64,000 bases of DNA from Zhuqueibacter pondensis (lineage in GTDB: Bacteria; Zhuqueibacterota; Zhuqueibacteria; Zhuqueibacterales; Zhuqueibacteraceae). The position numbers and the translations under genes were made by a program. The notes beneath the pieces were generated by a model, which made no database searches, was not told the DNA's origin, and worked only from the letters and a program-made list of their open reading frames with translations. Shown piece by piece: positions 1-8,263 of this stretch; the first letter of the stretch is position 1, and the number at the start of each line of letters is the position of its first letter. The DNA lies in contig JAPDQK010000030.1 in NCBI GenBank assembly GCA_034505955.1, positions 1 to 64,000 on the forward strand, written 5' to 3'.

Positions 1-2
1 CA

Positions 3-1442
3 GCCATCATCAAGCCGGTGGTCGCATCCCGGCAAAACATCGGCGCGGAGTTCGAAGCCGAGGTCAGGATCGACTCCGTGCAGAATCTGTTCGGGGTGAG
101 CTTTGATTTGAATTATACCAACATCGCGTATGTGGATTATGTCACCGCAACGCCGGGAGATTTCTTGGGCCATGATGTTCTCTTCCTGCCAACGCCACAA
201 GACTCGGTTGGCAAAGTCAGCATCGGCATCAGCCGCAAAGCCGGGCAGGGTGGCGTGAGTGGCAGCGGCGTGTTGGCGCGCATCAAATTCAAAGCCTCCC
301 TCTCCACGCCTTCAGGAACACCAGTCGTATTTTCCTTGAACAATATCACCGCCAATAATCCAGCCGGCACTCCCGTCAGCGTCACGGCTCTCAGCAGCAC
401 GACCACAATTGTGGGCGTGATCGTCTGGCCGGGCGATACGAACAACGACAAGATCGTCAATGCCGCCGACGTGTTGCCCATTGGCTTGCATTGGAACAAA
501 ACCGGACCGGCGCGTGAGAATCGCTCCACCAATTGGGTCGGCCAGCCCGCCATTCCTTGGTCCCCCGAGGCCGCCACTTATGCCGACGCCAACGGCGACG
601 GTGTGGTCAATCAAGTCGACGTGCTGCCGATCGGTCTCAATTGGGGTAAAACTCACGACGGCGCCGCGCTTGCCATTGCTTTAGCCAATCCTGCAAGAAT
701 GCTGGGTAAAACCAACACTAGCGGACTTTGTTATACGTTCACCGGCAATCCCAACCCTGGTCAGGAATTTTGGGTTGAGGTGCAGACCACAGAGGTCATA
801 GCGCTTTTTGGTATTTCCTTCGAGTTGTTGTATTCGCCCACGGCCTACCTTGACCCGCAAACCACCGAGGCTGGAAGTTTCCTGGGTAATGATGTGATCT
901 TCTTTCCGAATATCGATAAGAATTCCGGCAAGATCAGCATCGGCATTTCGCAGAAAGCGCCGCAGAGCGGGGTGAGCGGCTCCGGGGTTGTGGCAAGAAT
1001 CAAAATGGTCATGTCCGCCAGTGCGCCTGCCGGACAAACCGTGACCATCACCCTGCAAAATATCGTGGCCAACGATTCCGCCGGCGCTGCGATAGCGATA
1101 ACCCCGATGGGCGCTTGCACTACAACCGGCGTGCAGGAGTTCACACAAACCGGAAGCGTGCCAACGGCTTTCGCTTTATTGCCCAACACACCGAATCCCT
1201 TCAATCCTTCGACCCTCATCAAGTACGAGCTACCACAGCAGGTCGAAGTGAAGCTGGTGATCTTCGACCTCATGGGTCGGCGCGTGCGCACGCTGGTGGA
1301 TCAACGCCAGCAGTCCGGGCGGTATGCGATCACGTGGGATGGCCGCAACGAGCAAGGGGAGGTTGTCACCAGTGGCGTGTACATTTATCAACTTCGTGCG
1401 GGAAATTTCGTGCAAACAAGGCGAATGGCGCTGGTGCGGTGA
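3..1442 (+). CDS. Secreted cohesin-dockerin protein with type IX sorting domain (5' partial)
   Basis: The frame is open to the left edge of the window, so the N-terminus and signal peptide lie outside; the first in-frame GTG is at 18. Visible order: a cohesin-like beta domain (about the first 130 residues), a dockerin-like pair of calcium loops (DTNNDKIVNAADVLPIG and DANGDGVVNQVDVLPIG), a second cohesin-like domain that repeats the first (shared pattern FLGNDV, KISIGIS, GVSGSGV), then an 85-residue C-terminal sorting domain starting at PNPFNPSTLIKYELP and ending RRMALVR. Cohesin-dockerin pairs assemble extracellular complexes in cellulosome-type systems; here they probably serve in surface protein assembly (inference). 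The C-terminal tail is almost the same, at DNA level, as that of the next gene. Exact ligand unknown. Confidence 0.85.
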   Translation, partial: AIIKPVVASRQNIGAEFEAEVRIDSVQNLFGVSFDLNYTNIAYVDYVTATPGDFLGHDVLFLPTPQDSVGKVSIGISRKAGQGGVSGSGVLARIKFKASLSTPSGTPVVFSLNNITANNPAGTPVSVTALSSTTTIVGVIVWPGDTNNDKIVNAADVLPIGLHWNKTGPARENRSTNWVGQPAIPWSPEAATYADANGDGVVNQVDVLPIGLNWGKTHDGAALAIALANPARMLGKTNTSGLCYTFTGNPNPGQEFWVEVQTTEVIALFGISFELLYSPTAYLDPQTTEAGSFLGNDVIFFPNIDKNSGKISIGISQKAPQSGVSGSGVVARIKMVMSASAPAGQTVTITLQNIVANDSAGAAIAITPMGACTTTGVQEFTQTGSVPTAFALLPNTPNPFNPSTLIKYELPQQVEVKLVIFDLMGRRVRTLVDQRQQSGRYAITWDGRNEQGEVVTSGVYIYQLRAGNFVQTRRMALVR

Positions 1443-1461
1443 AACTGGAGTGTTGGAGTCA

Positions 1462-1524
1462 TGGAGTGGTGGGTTGACTGGTCCGTCGGAGGGAATGCGA
1501 TTACTCAATCAATCCACCACTCCA
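1462..1524. repeat. TTGGAGT-type palindrome downstream of secreted protein gene
   Basis: TGGAGTGGTGGGTTGA at 1462-1477 pairs with TCAATCCACCACTCCA at 1509-1524, with one mismatch. More GGAGT words lie just before it. It sits between two genes of the same type and could act as a hairpin in the mRNA, but it has no T-tract. A related element follows the next gene. Confidence 0.65.
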
Positions 1525-1568
1525 AAGCCCGGATAAATCTTTCTTAAAATTCAATTCGGAGGTGTGTG

Positions 1569-4529
1569 ATGAAACTTGTAAAAATTTTTTCGCGCTTGAT
1601 TCTTTGTTTGTTGCTCAGCGCCCAAGGGGCCCTCGCGCAAAACGATTTCTGGCGGCAAACCGACGGACCGTTTGGGGGAGACATTCGTGCCTTCGCCATC
1701 GACAGCGCTGGATACATTTTCGCCGGGACGTTTGGCGCCGGGATTTTCCGATCCACTGACAACGGCGAAAATTGGAGCGCCGTGAATACTGGTCTGACGA
1801 ATAAAACTGTTTTGGCTCTCGCTATGAATCCGGCAACCGGGAATATTATTGCCGGGACGGGATCCTTTTTCCTTTCAACGCCTGTAAATGGTGCCGTCTT
1901 CCGTTCAACCAATAGTGGAGCAAGTTGGGAAAAAATCCTTGATCTGAGTAACACGGTGGTTTTGTCTCTCGCCAGCAATTCACAAGGCCATATTTTTGCC
2001 GGCACGCTGGGGCGAGGCGTTTTCCGCTCCACCACCAATGGCGCCAGTTGGGATTCTGTGAATGCCGGTTTGACGCAATCCGCGTTCAAAACCATCCGGG
2101 CGCTTGCCATCCATCAGGCAACCGGAGAAGTTTTTGCAGCGACGGACAGCAGCGGGCTTTTTCGCCTGCCCCCGAGCAGCAACACCTGGGAGCGAATCAC
2201 CATTGGCTTGCAACAGGATGAAAATATTCGCTCCCTGATCATCAGAAATAACGGGTATTTCTTTGCCGGAACGCAGTATTCATCAAATGCACTGCGTGGC
2301 AGGCTTTTGCGATCGGCGGATGGCACGACGTGGGGTGAAGTTGGTAATGGCCTGGTGGGACGGGAGATTATCACGCTCGCGACTAATTCCAAAGGTGATA
2401 TTTTTGCCGGTACCGGAGGCTTCCTGTGGTCTGTTATTGGCAGAATCTTTCGTTCCACAGATAATGGCGAGAACTGGACAGAACCCGATCCGAGCTTTAA
2501 AAATCCCGGTGTTCAGTGTCTTGCCGTTAATGCGAGCGATGAGATTTTTGCCGGCACTCTCGGCAGCGGGGTTTTCCGTTCAAACGATCAGGGCGGCAGT
2601 TGGCAAGCCAGCAACCATGGTTTGCTGGGCGTGGCGATTCAAGCCCTCGCCCTAAATTCCAGCGGTCAAATTTTTGCCGGAACGAGTGGCGCTGGCATCT
2701 TCCGGGGGATCGATGTCGCAGGAAATTGGCAACCCATTAACAGCGGTCTGGGGAACTATCAAGTAACAACGCTGGCCATTTCCACCAATAATCAAATTTT
2801 TGCCGGTTCCGCTTATGCCGGCGTTTTCCGTTCCGATGATAACGGTGAAACCTGGCAGGCCCGCAACACCGGTCTGACTGGGCCGGGAGTCGTTGCGCTT
2901 GCCACCCGCTCCAATGGAGATGTCTTTGCCGGCACGGGAAATGTTCTGTCGGGAAAAAATGGCGGCGTCTTCCGTTTGACCGGTAACAATCAGAATTGGA
3001 CGCGCGTGCTGAATCTGCCGGAAAATCTCGTCCTTTCACTGGCTCTCAATACCAATGGGCATGTCTTTGCAGGGACCAATGGCGCCGGGATTTTTCGTGC
3101 CACCACTAACGACACGGTATGGAATCCCGTCAATGTTGGTTTGACCAACAAGGATGTCCGCGCCCTGGCCATCCATGCTGCAACGCAGGAAATTTTTGCG
3201 GGAACCGCAGGTGGCGGCGTCTTCCGTTCAACGGATAACGGCGACAACTGGGTGGCAGTCAATGCCGGTTTGACGAACAAGAACATCCGTGCGCTTGCCA
3301 TCAGCGCAAACGGCGTTATTTGGGCAGGTACTGCAGGCGGGGGAGTCTTCTACTCTCTTGACAGCGGCACTCGCTGGAATGTCCTCAATAACGGCCTGAC
3401 AGACAAGCAGGTCTTGGCGCTGGCCATCGATTCCAGCAGATATGTTTATGCCGGAACCGAAGGCGGCGGCGTGTTTCGCAGTCTGGAGTCAACCATTGTT
3501 CCTCCGGCCGTGCCAACACTTGCCTCACCCGCTGATGGCGCCGTCAACCAGCCACCGATTTTGACATTGCGCTGGAATGCCGCAGCAGCCGCTGAGACTT
3601 ATCACTTGCAAGTTGCCACGAGCTCCAGCTTCGCCACTCCGATCGTCGATGATTCCACGATTACCACAACTTTTCGGCAAGTCGGGCCCTTGCCGTTCAA
3701 TACAACTTACTACTGGCGCGTGAATGCCAAAAACATCGCCGGCCCCAGCAACTGGTCGAGTGTGTGGCGCTTCACAACCACCGCCCAAACGACGAGCCGG
3801 GAAGTTCGGGTGGTGAATACCAATGCTTCTCCCGGCAGCACGGTGGAGGTCCCCATCCAGCTTTTGGCGCAGGGCGATGAAAACGCCCTGGGCTTCAGCC
3901 TCAATTTTGATACCGCCATTCTGAGCAATCCGCAAGCCAGGCGTGGCAAAGACGCAAGCGCGGCCACACTCAACACCAATTCCAGTCAAGTCGGCTCCGG
4001 ACGTTTTGGCATTGCTCTGGCTTTGCCTGCCGGGCAAAGCTTTGCCGCCGGCACACGGGAAATCGTCATCGTGAGTTTCACCGTCAATGCCAATACCACG
4101 GCGGACTCCGCCCGGATCGAATTTGGCGGTCAACCTGTGGTGCAGGAGGTGGTGGATGCCAGCGGCAACGTGTTGGCGGCGACCTGGACGGCTGGGAGGG
4201 TTCGAATCGAGACGCCGACTTCAGTCAAGGAAACTACCGGTGAGGTGCCATCATCGTTTGCGCTAAAGCAAAATTCTCCCAACCCCTTCAATCCATCAAC
4301 GACGATCAAGTATGAACTGCCGCAGCAGGTCGAAGTGAAGCTGGTGATCTTCGACCTCATGGGTCGGCGCGTGCGCACGCTGGTGGATCAACGCCAGCCA
4401 GCCGGGCGTTATGCCATCACTTGGGATGGCCGCAACGAGAAAGGGGAGGTGGTCACCAGTGGTGTGTATCTGTATCAGCTTCACGCGGGGAATTTCGTGC
4501 AGACGCGGCGGATGGCGCTGGTGCGGTAA
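1569..4529 (+). CDS. Exported beta-propeller repeat protein with FN3, cohesin-like and type IX sorting domains
   Basis: About 986 residues. GGAGG at 1558-1562 sits 6 bases before the ATG at 1569; the GTG at 1566 is a less likely start. A signal peptide (KLVKIFSRLILCLLLSAQGALAQ) is followed by about fourteen repeats of roughly 40 residues with the core IFAGTxGxGVFRSTDNGxxW, typical of Ycf48/sortilin-like beta-propellers. After about residue 640 comes a fibronectin type III-like domain (PTLASPADGAVNQPP...YYWRVNAKN), a cohesin-like domain (about 740-880) and an 85-residue sorting domain (NPFNPSTTIKYELP...RRMALVR). The protein is expected to cross the outer membrane and be surface-attached or released. 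Role unknown; propellers of this kind usually bind ligands. It probably shares a transcript with the preceding gene. Confidence 0.88.
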   Translation: MKLVKIFSRLILCLLLSAQGALAQNDFWRQTDGPFGGDIRAFAIDSAGYIFAGTFGAGIFRSTDNGENWSAVNTGLTNKTVLALAMNPATGNIIAGTGSFFLSTPVNGAVFRSTNSGASWEKILDLSNTVVLSLASNSQGHIFAGTLGRGVFRSTTNGASWDSVNAGLTQSAFKTIRALAIHQATGEVFAATDSSGLFRLPPSSNTWERITIGLQQDENIRSLIIRNNGYFFAGTQYSSNALRGRLLRSADGTTWGEVGNGLVGREIITLATNSKGDIFAGTGGFLWSVIGRIFRSTDNGENWTEPDPSFKNPGVQCLAVNASDEIFAGTLGSGVFRSNDQGGSWQASNHGLLGVAIQALALNSSGQIFAGTSGAGIFRGIDVAGNWQPINSGLGNYQVTTLAISTNNQIFAGSAYAGVFRSDDNGETWQARNTGLTGPGVVALATRSNGDVFAGTGNVLSGKNGGVFRLTGNNQNWTRVLNLPENLVLSLALNTNGHVFAGTNGAGIFRATTNDTVWNPVNVGLTNKDVRALAIHAATQEIFAGTAGGGVFRSTDNGDNWVAVNAGLTNKNIRALAISANGVIWAGTAGGGVFYSLDSGTRWNVLNNGLTDKQVLALAIDSSRYVYAGTEGGGVFRSLESTIVPPAVPTLASPADGAVNQPPILTLRWNAAAAAETYHLQVATSSSFATPIVDDSTITTTFRQVGPLPFNTTYYWRVNAKNIAGPSNWSSVWRFTTTAQTTSREVRVVNTNASPGSTVEVPIQLLAQGDENALGFSLNFDTAILSNPQARRGKDASAATLNTNSSQVGSGRFGIALALPAGQSFAAGTREIVIVSFTVNANTTADSARIEFGGQPVVQEVVDASGNVLAATWTAGRVRIETPTSVKETTGEVPSSFALKQNSPNPFNPSTTIKYELPQQVEVKLVIFDLMGRRVRTLVDQRQPAGRYAITWDGRNEKGEVVTSGVYLYQLHAGNFVQTRRMALVR

Positions 4530-4531
4530 AT

Positions 4532-4620
4532 TGGAGCGATGGATTGTTGGATTGTTGGATTGTTGGAGTATTGGAATTTTTCATTACTCCAGCACTCCAA
4601 TACCTCATCACTCCAACATG
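4532..4620. repeat. TTGGAGT/ACTCCAA palindromic repeat
   Basis: GGATTGTTGGATTGTTGGAG and following bases are answered by ACTCCAGCACTCCAATACC and CATCACTCCAA, an imperfect inverted repeat built from iterated TTGGAGT-like heptamers. It lies between two convergent genes, directly after the stop codon of the propeller protein, as the 1462-1524 element does for the previous gene. It may end transcription from both sides; this is inference. Confidence 0.6.
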
Positions 4621-4633
4621 CCATTCTTGCTTT

Positions 4634-6199
4634 TCACACCCACTTCTTCCTCCACAACAACCCCAGCATCCCCGGTACGCTGCGTAGTCGGGTGAAAAAT
4701 GATCGACCATGCAAAAACTCGATGAAGCGATTGAGCTGGTGCAACAATTTTGCATCGTACCTGAACCACCACGGCTTGCGGATGAAGGTTATTGGGTCGA
4801 CGTCAAGGTACTTGAGGCGCACCATTTCCATCAAGCCCTCGCGGCCGTGGGTGCGACCGTAGCCACTGGCTTTGGCGCCGCCGTGGGGAGCTTCGCAGGC
4901 ACCGGCATGACTGACCGCGTCGTTGATCAGCACGGAGCCGGCTTCGAGGCGCAGGGCCAACTCACGACCACGTTTTAAATTTGCCGTCCATATGCTGGCC
5001 GAAAGACCATACGGCGTGGAGTTGGCGAGTGTAATCGCCTCCTCAACATCGCGCACCGGCACGATTGGCAGCAGCGGGCCGAAAGTTTCCTCCTGCAAAA
5101 CTTTCATGTTTGAATTTACATTTGTCAAAACCGTTGGCTCGAAAAAGAAAGGGCCGAGATCGGGCCGGCGTTTGCCGCCGCATAAGATTTTCGCGCCTTT
5201 GGCGACGGCATCGGCAAGTTGTTGCTCCAAAATGGCTACTTGCCGTTCTCGAATCATCGGGCCGATGTCCGTTTCCGGATCGCTTCCTGGCCCGAGACGG
5301 AGTTGTTGCACTTTCGCGACGACTTTGGCGACGAACGGCTCATAGATTTCTTGTTCGACAAATACGCGCTTGGTCGACACACAGTTCTGGCCGCAATTCA
5401 CGAACCGGCACCAGACCGCGCCGCTGGTCGCGTGCTCGAGATTGGCGTCGCGCAAGACAAGCATGGCATCGCTGCCGCCCAATTCCAAAACGATCGGGAT
5501 CAGACGTTCGGCAGCAGCGGCTGCAACCTTTTTGCCAGTGATGGCGCTGCCGGTGAAAAGAATTTTGTCGATATCGCTTGCCACCAACGCAGCGCCGGTG
5601 CTGCCGTCGCCGACAACCACCTGAAAAACTCCTTCCGGCAATCCGGCTTCACGCAACAGCTTTTCCATTTCTAACGCAGTGGTTGGAGTAAATTCCGAGG
5701 GTTTCATCACCGCCGTGTTTCCGGTTAAAAGCGCCGGCACGGTCTCACTGAGCGGCAGCATGAGCGGATAGTTCCACGGGGCGATGATGCCAACCACGCC
5801 ATAAGGTTCATAGCCAACATGAGCACGGCGCATTTTCAGCGCGATGTTTTCATGGGGCAGGCGTTTGGGTTTCAACCACAGCGGCCCGTAGCGAAGATAA
5901 TATTTGATGAGATCCAGACTCACCATCACCTCGGCAATCAAGGCTTCGGCTACCGGCTTGCCGTTTTCACGCGTAATCAGCGCGGCGATCTCCAAGCGGC
6001 GATTGAACAAAAGGCCGTAGAACTTTTGCAAAATATCGACGCGTGCTTTGATGGGCAGCGTGCTCCATTGTTTTTGTGCGGCGCGCGCTTTGGCAACAGC
6101 GGCTTGCACCTGCTGCGGTGTGGCAATCTCATATTCCTGCCAAACCTCGCCGGTCGCTGGATCGAGCGATTGAATTGTGGAAGAAGGTTGAGTGTTCAT
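4634..6199 (-). CDS. Aldehyde dehydrogenase (NAD(P)+-dependent, ALDH superfamily)
   Basis: 521 residues from the ATG at 6199 (MNTQPSSTIQSLDP). The frame stays open upstream into fabF, but homology-like sequence begins only here. The catalytic set is complete: PWN at about 141-143, Glu239 in VLELGGSDA, Cys273 in NCGQNC, plus the NAD-binding FTGSAITGKKVA. The enzyme oxidises aldehydes to acids in the cytoplasm; the substrate cannot be read from sequence. Beyond the usual ALDH end there is a C-terminal tail of some 60 residues rich in aromatic and basic residues (KPWWFRYDAKLLHQLNRF, LLWRKKWV), which could contact membrane, as in fatty aldehyde dehydrogenases. It starts 19 bases after the FabF stop, so the two are likely co-transcribed, which fits a fatty-acid-linked aldehyde. 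Confidence 0.93.
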   Translation of the reverse strand: MNTQPSSTIQSLDPATGEVWQEYEIATPQQVQAAVAKARAAQKQWSTLPIKARVDILQKFYGLLFNRRLEIAALITRENGKPVAEALIAEVMVSLDLIKYYLRYGPLWLKPKRLPHENIALKMRRAHVGYEPYGVVGIIAPWNYPLMLPLSETVPALLTGNTAVMKPSEFTPTTALEMEKLLREAGLPEGVFQVVVGDGSTGAALVASDIDKILFTGSAITGKKVAAAAAERLIPIVLELGGSDAMLVLRDANLEHATSGAVWCRFVNCGQNCVSTKRVFVEQEIYEPFVAKVVAKVQQLRLGPGSDPETDIGPMIRERQVAILEQQLADAVAKGAKILCGGKRRPDLGPFFFEPTVLTNVNSNMKVLQEETFGPLLPIVPVRDVEEAITLANSTPYGLSASIWTANLKRGRELALRLEAGSVLINDAVSHAGACEAPHGGAKASGYGRTHGREGLMEMVRLKYLDVDPITFIRKPWWFRYDAKLLHQLNRFIEFLHGRSFFTRLRSVPGMLGLLWRKKWV

Positions 6200-6218
6200 G
6201 TTCGAATGGAATAACGGA

Positions 6219-7475
6219 TTATTGCTCGTGCCTTCCAAGGGCAAGCACGGCATTGGTGCCACCAAAGCCGAATCCATTGGAAAGCGCGTAGCGAATCGAT
6301 GCTGGGCGCGATTGATTCGCCACGTGATCGAGATGGCATTCCGGATCAGGATTTTCCAAATTGATGGTTGGCGGCAACATTTGATAATAAAGCGCCATTG
6401 CGGTATACGCCGCTTCGACGGCACCGGCAGCACCGAGCAAATGCCCAGTCATCGATTTGGTCGAGCTGACGGCGACATGGTGCACGTGCTCGCCAAAAAC
6501 CGATTGGACGGCTGCCGCTTCTGCTTTGTCTCCGAGCGGCGTGGACGTTGCATGTGCATTGATGTACCCGATGTCCTCAGGTTTGAGGCCGGCATCTGCC
6601 AACGCCATTTTCATCGCCAGCGCCGCGCCTTTGCCATCTTCGGGAGGCGTGGTAATATGAAACGCATCCGAGGAAGCACCTGCGCCGCAAACTTCCGCCC
6701 AAATTCTCGCGCCGCGTGCCAGCGCCCGGTCTTTGCGCTCGAGAACCAAAATACCGGCGCCTTCGCCGATCACAAAACCATCCCGTGCCAAATCAAATGG
6801 ACGGCTGGCGGTTTTTGGATGGTCATTGTTTCTGGACAATGCTTTGGCGGCGGCGAATGCTGCAATGCCAATGTCAATGATGGCAGCTTCGGAGCCGCCG
6901 ACGATCATCACTTCCATCAGGCACTGGCGCAACATGAACAAACCGTCCATAATCGCATGCGCACCAGTAGCGCACGCCGAGACCGTGGCGTAATTGACAC
7001 CGCGGGTGCCGTAGCGAATCGCCAAAAATCCAGCTGCAATGTTGGTGATGGTCGCGGGCACAAAGAAGGGCGAAACGCGGCGCGGACCTTTGGCAATCAA
7101 ATGACGAGCATTTTCCATAAAAGTGGCGAGACCGCCCATACCAGAACCGACGATGATGCCGGTCTTTTCTGCCGGCAGATCCGTCGGTTTGAGTCCGGCA
7201 TCCGCCAGTGCGGCGTCGGCGGCGGCAACGGCAAAATGCGTGTAACGGTCATAGTGCCGCGCCTCTTTCGCATCCATATAATTATTGGGATCAAAATGAC
7301 GCACTTCCCCGGCAAATCGTACCGGCAGGGAGGAGGCATCAAAACGTTGGATGTGGTCAATTCCTGAGCGGCCTTCCATGAGTGCTCGCCAGTTTTCCTC
7401 TATGGTCAAACCCAAAGGTGTCACCAATCCGATTCCAGTAATCACAATTCCTTCGCGCGTCGAAGTTTTTTGCAT
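6219..7475 (-). CDS. fabF: 3-oxoacyl-ACP synthase II (KAS II)
   Basis: 418 residues, the normal FabF length. It condenses malonyl-ACP with acyl-ACP in fatty acid elongation, in the cytoplasm. The active site is complete: Cys at about 168 in VSACATGAH, His in NAHATSTPLGDK and His in KSMTGHLLGAAG, with the C-terminal FGFGGTNAVLAL loop. The start ATG at 7475 lies downstream of a TTGCAT-17-TATCAT promoter at 7524-7552, and AAAGGAAA gives a weak ribosome site. The next gene on the transcript is an aldehyde dehydrogenase. No acyl carrier protein or FabG gene is adjacent, so this may be a stand-alone or secondary KAS II. Confidence 0.95.
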   Translation of the reverse strand: MQKTSTREGIVITGIGLVTPLGLTIEENWRALMEGRSGIDHIQRFDASSLPVRFAGEVRHFDPNNYMDAKEARHYDRYTHFAVAAADAALADAGLKPTDLPAEKTGIIVGSGMGGLATFMENARHLIAKGPRRVSPFFVPATITNIAAGFLAIRYGTRGVNYATVSACATGAHAIMDGLFMLRQCLMEVMIVGGSEAAIIDIGIAAFAAAKALSRNNDHPKTASRPFDLARDGFVIGEGAGILVLERKDRALARGARIWAEVCGAGASSDAFHITTPPEDGKGAALAMKMALADAGLKPEDIGYINAHATSTPLGDKAEAAAVQSVFGEHVHHVAVSSTKSMTGHLLGAAGAVEAAYTAMALYYQMLPPTINLENPDPECHLDHVANQSRPASIRYALSNGFGFGGTNAVLALGRHEQ

Positions 7476-7523
7476 AACGGATTTCCTTTCATTGATGGCA
7501 ATTAATTCAAAATTGTAACTTTA

Positions 7524-7552
7524 ATGATAAACAGTTACAGAGAAAGATGCAA
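7524..7552 (-). promoter_or_regulatory. Sigma70-type promoter for fabF
   Basis: On the minus strand TTGCAT (7547-7552), a 17-base spacer, then TATCAT (7524-7529). It lies about 50 bases before the fabF start and faces away from the yigZ-type promoter. Confidence 0.6.
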
Positions 7553-7562
7553 GGGGAAAGTG

Positions 7563-7591
7563 TTGCAAAAATCCTTCTAATGAATTAAATT
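7563..7591 (+). promoter_or_regulatory. Sigma70-type promoter for the YigZ-family gene, predicted leaderless
   Basis: TTGCAA (7563-7568), 17 bases, TAAATT (7586-7591). The expected start point at about 7598 is two bases before the ATG at 7600, and no Shine-Dalgarno sequence is visible. The message would have almost no leader. Confidence 0.55.
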
Positions 7592-7599
7592 GTCGTAGC

Positions 7600-8214
7600 A
7601 TGAATGAATATTACTCAATCACCGCACCGGTCGAAGCGGAAATAAAAGTAAAAGACTCCAGATTTATTGCTTTCCTCCGTCCCATTGAAACACGTGAGCA
7701 GGCCGAGGCTTGTTTGGTCGAGCGCGTCCGGCAATATCGCGATGCCACGCATCATTGTTATGCTTTTCGCATCGGCTTCGACGATCGGCTGATCGCAAAG
7801 GCCAGCGATGCCGGTGAGCCGGCAGGCACCGCCGGCCGGCCCATTCTGCAAGCGCTGGAGCGCCGCAACTTGACCAACGTTTTGGCCGTGGTCACGCGCT
7901 ATTTTGGCGGAACGAAATTGGGACCCGGCGGGTTGTCACGCGCCTACGGCAGTACAACTGCCGCAGCAATTGATCTGGCTACGCTGGTGGCAGTATATCC
8001 GAAGCAGACGGTAAGTTTGCGTTTTGCCTATCCTCAGCATTCGGCGGTTCAAAAAATCCTTCGGCGTGTCGAAGCCACGTCTATTCGTGAAAGTTTTGGC
8101 GTGGAAATCGAGCAGCTCATTGAAATACGCGCACACCGCAGCGAGGAAGCGCAGCAGCTACTGCGCGATGCCTGTGCTGGAAAAATTTCCATTGAGGTGA
8201 TTACAAAAAAATAA
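7600..8214 (+). CDS. yigZ: YigZ/IMPACT family protein
   Basis: 204 residues, the normal size of bacterial YigZ. An N-terminal UPF0029 (IMPACT) domain carries the family signatures YRDATHHCYAFRIG, DAGEPAGTAGRPIL and VVTRYFGGTKLGPGGLSRAYG. A C-terminal DUF1949 ferredoxin-like domain follows (about residues 135-200). Eukaryotic IMPACT acts on translation control through GCN1; the bacterial role is not settled, though a link to ribosomes or nucleic acid has been proposed. It is transcribed alone, with an apparently leaderless promoter in front and a separate promoter soon after its stop. Confidence 0.93.
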   Translation: MNEYYSITAPVEAEIKVKDSRFIAFLRPIETREQAEACLVERVRQYRDATHHCYAFRIGFDDRLIAKASDAGEPAGTAGRPILQALERRNLTNVLAVVTRYFGGTKLGPGGLSRAYGSTTAAAIDLATLVAVYPKQTVSLRFAYPQHSAVQKILRRVEATSIRESFGVEIEQLIEIRAHRSEEAQQLLRDACAGKISIEVITKK

Positions 8215-8229
8215 TGTTCGAATTTTTTC

Positions 8230-8258
8230 TTGACTTTAAATCTCATGCAAAGTATTTT
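8230..8258 (+). promoter_or_regulatory. Strong sigma70-type promoter without an adjacent gene
   Basis: TTGACT (8230-8235), a 17-base spacer, TATTTT (8253-8258). The expected start is about 8265, exactly where a 6-base closing stem of the following structured region begins. No credible reading frame starts here until about 8602. Confidence 0.6.
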
Positions 8259-8263
8259 AAATG

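Noticed and set aside
6192..7367. Long open frame (391 codons) on the plus strand opposite fabF
   Set aside because: It lies entirely antisense to a gene with complete FabF motifs, has no family resemblance and shows composition typical of an antisense shadow.
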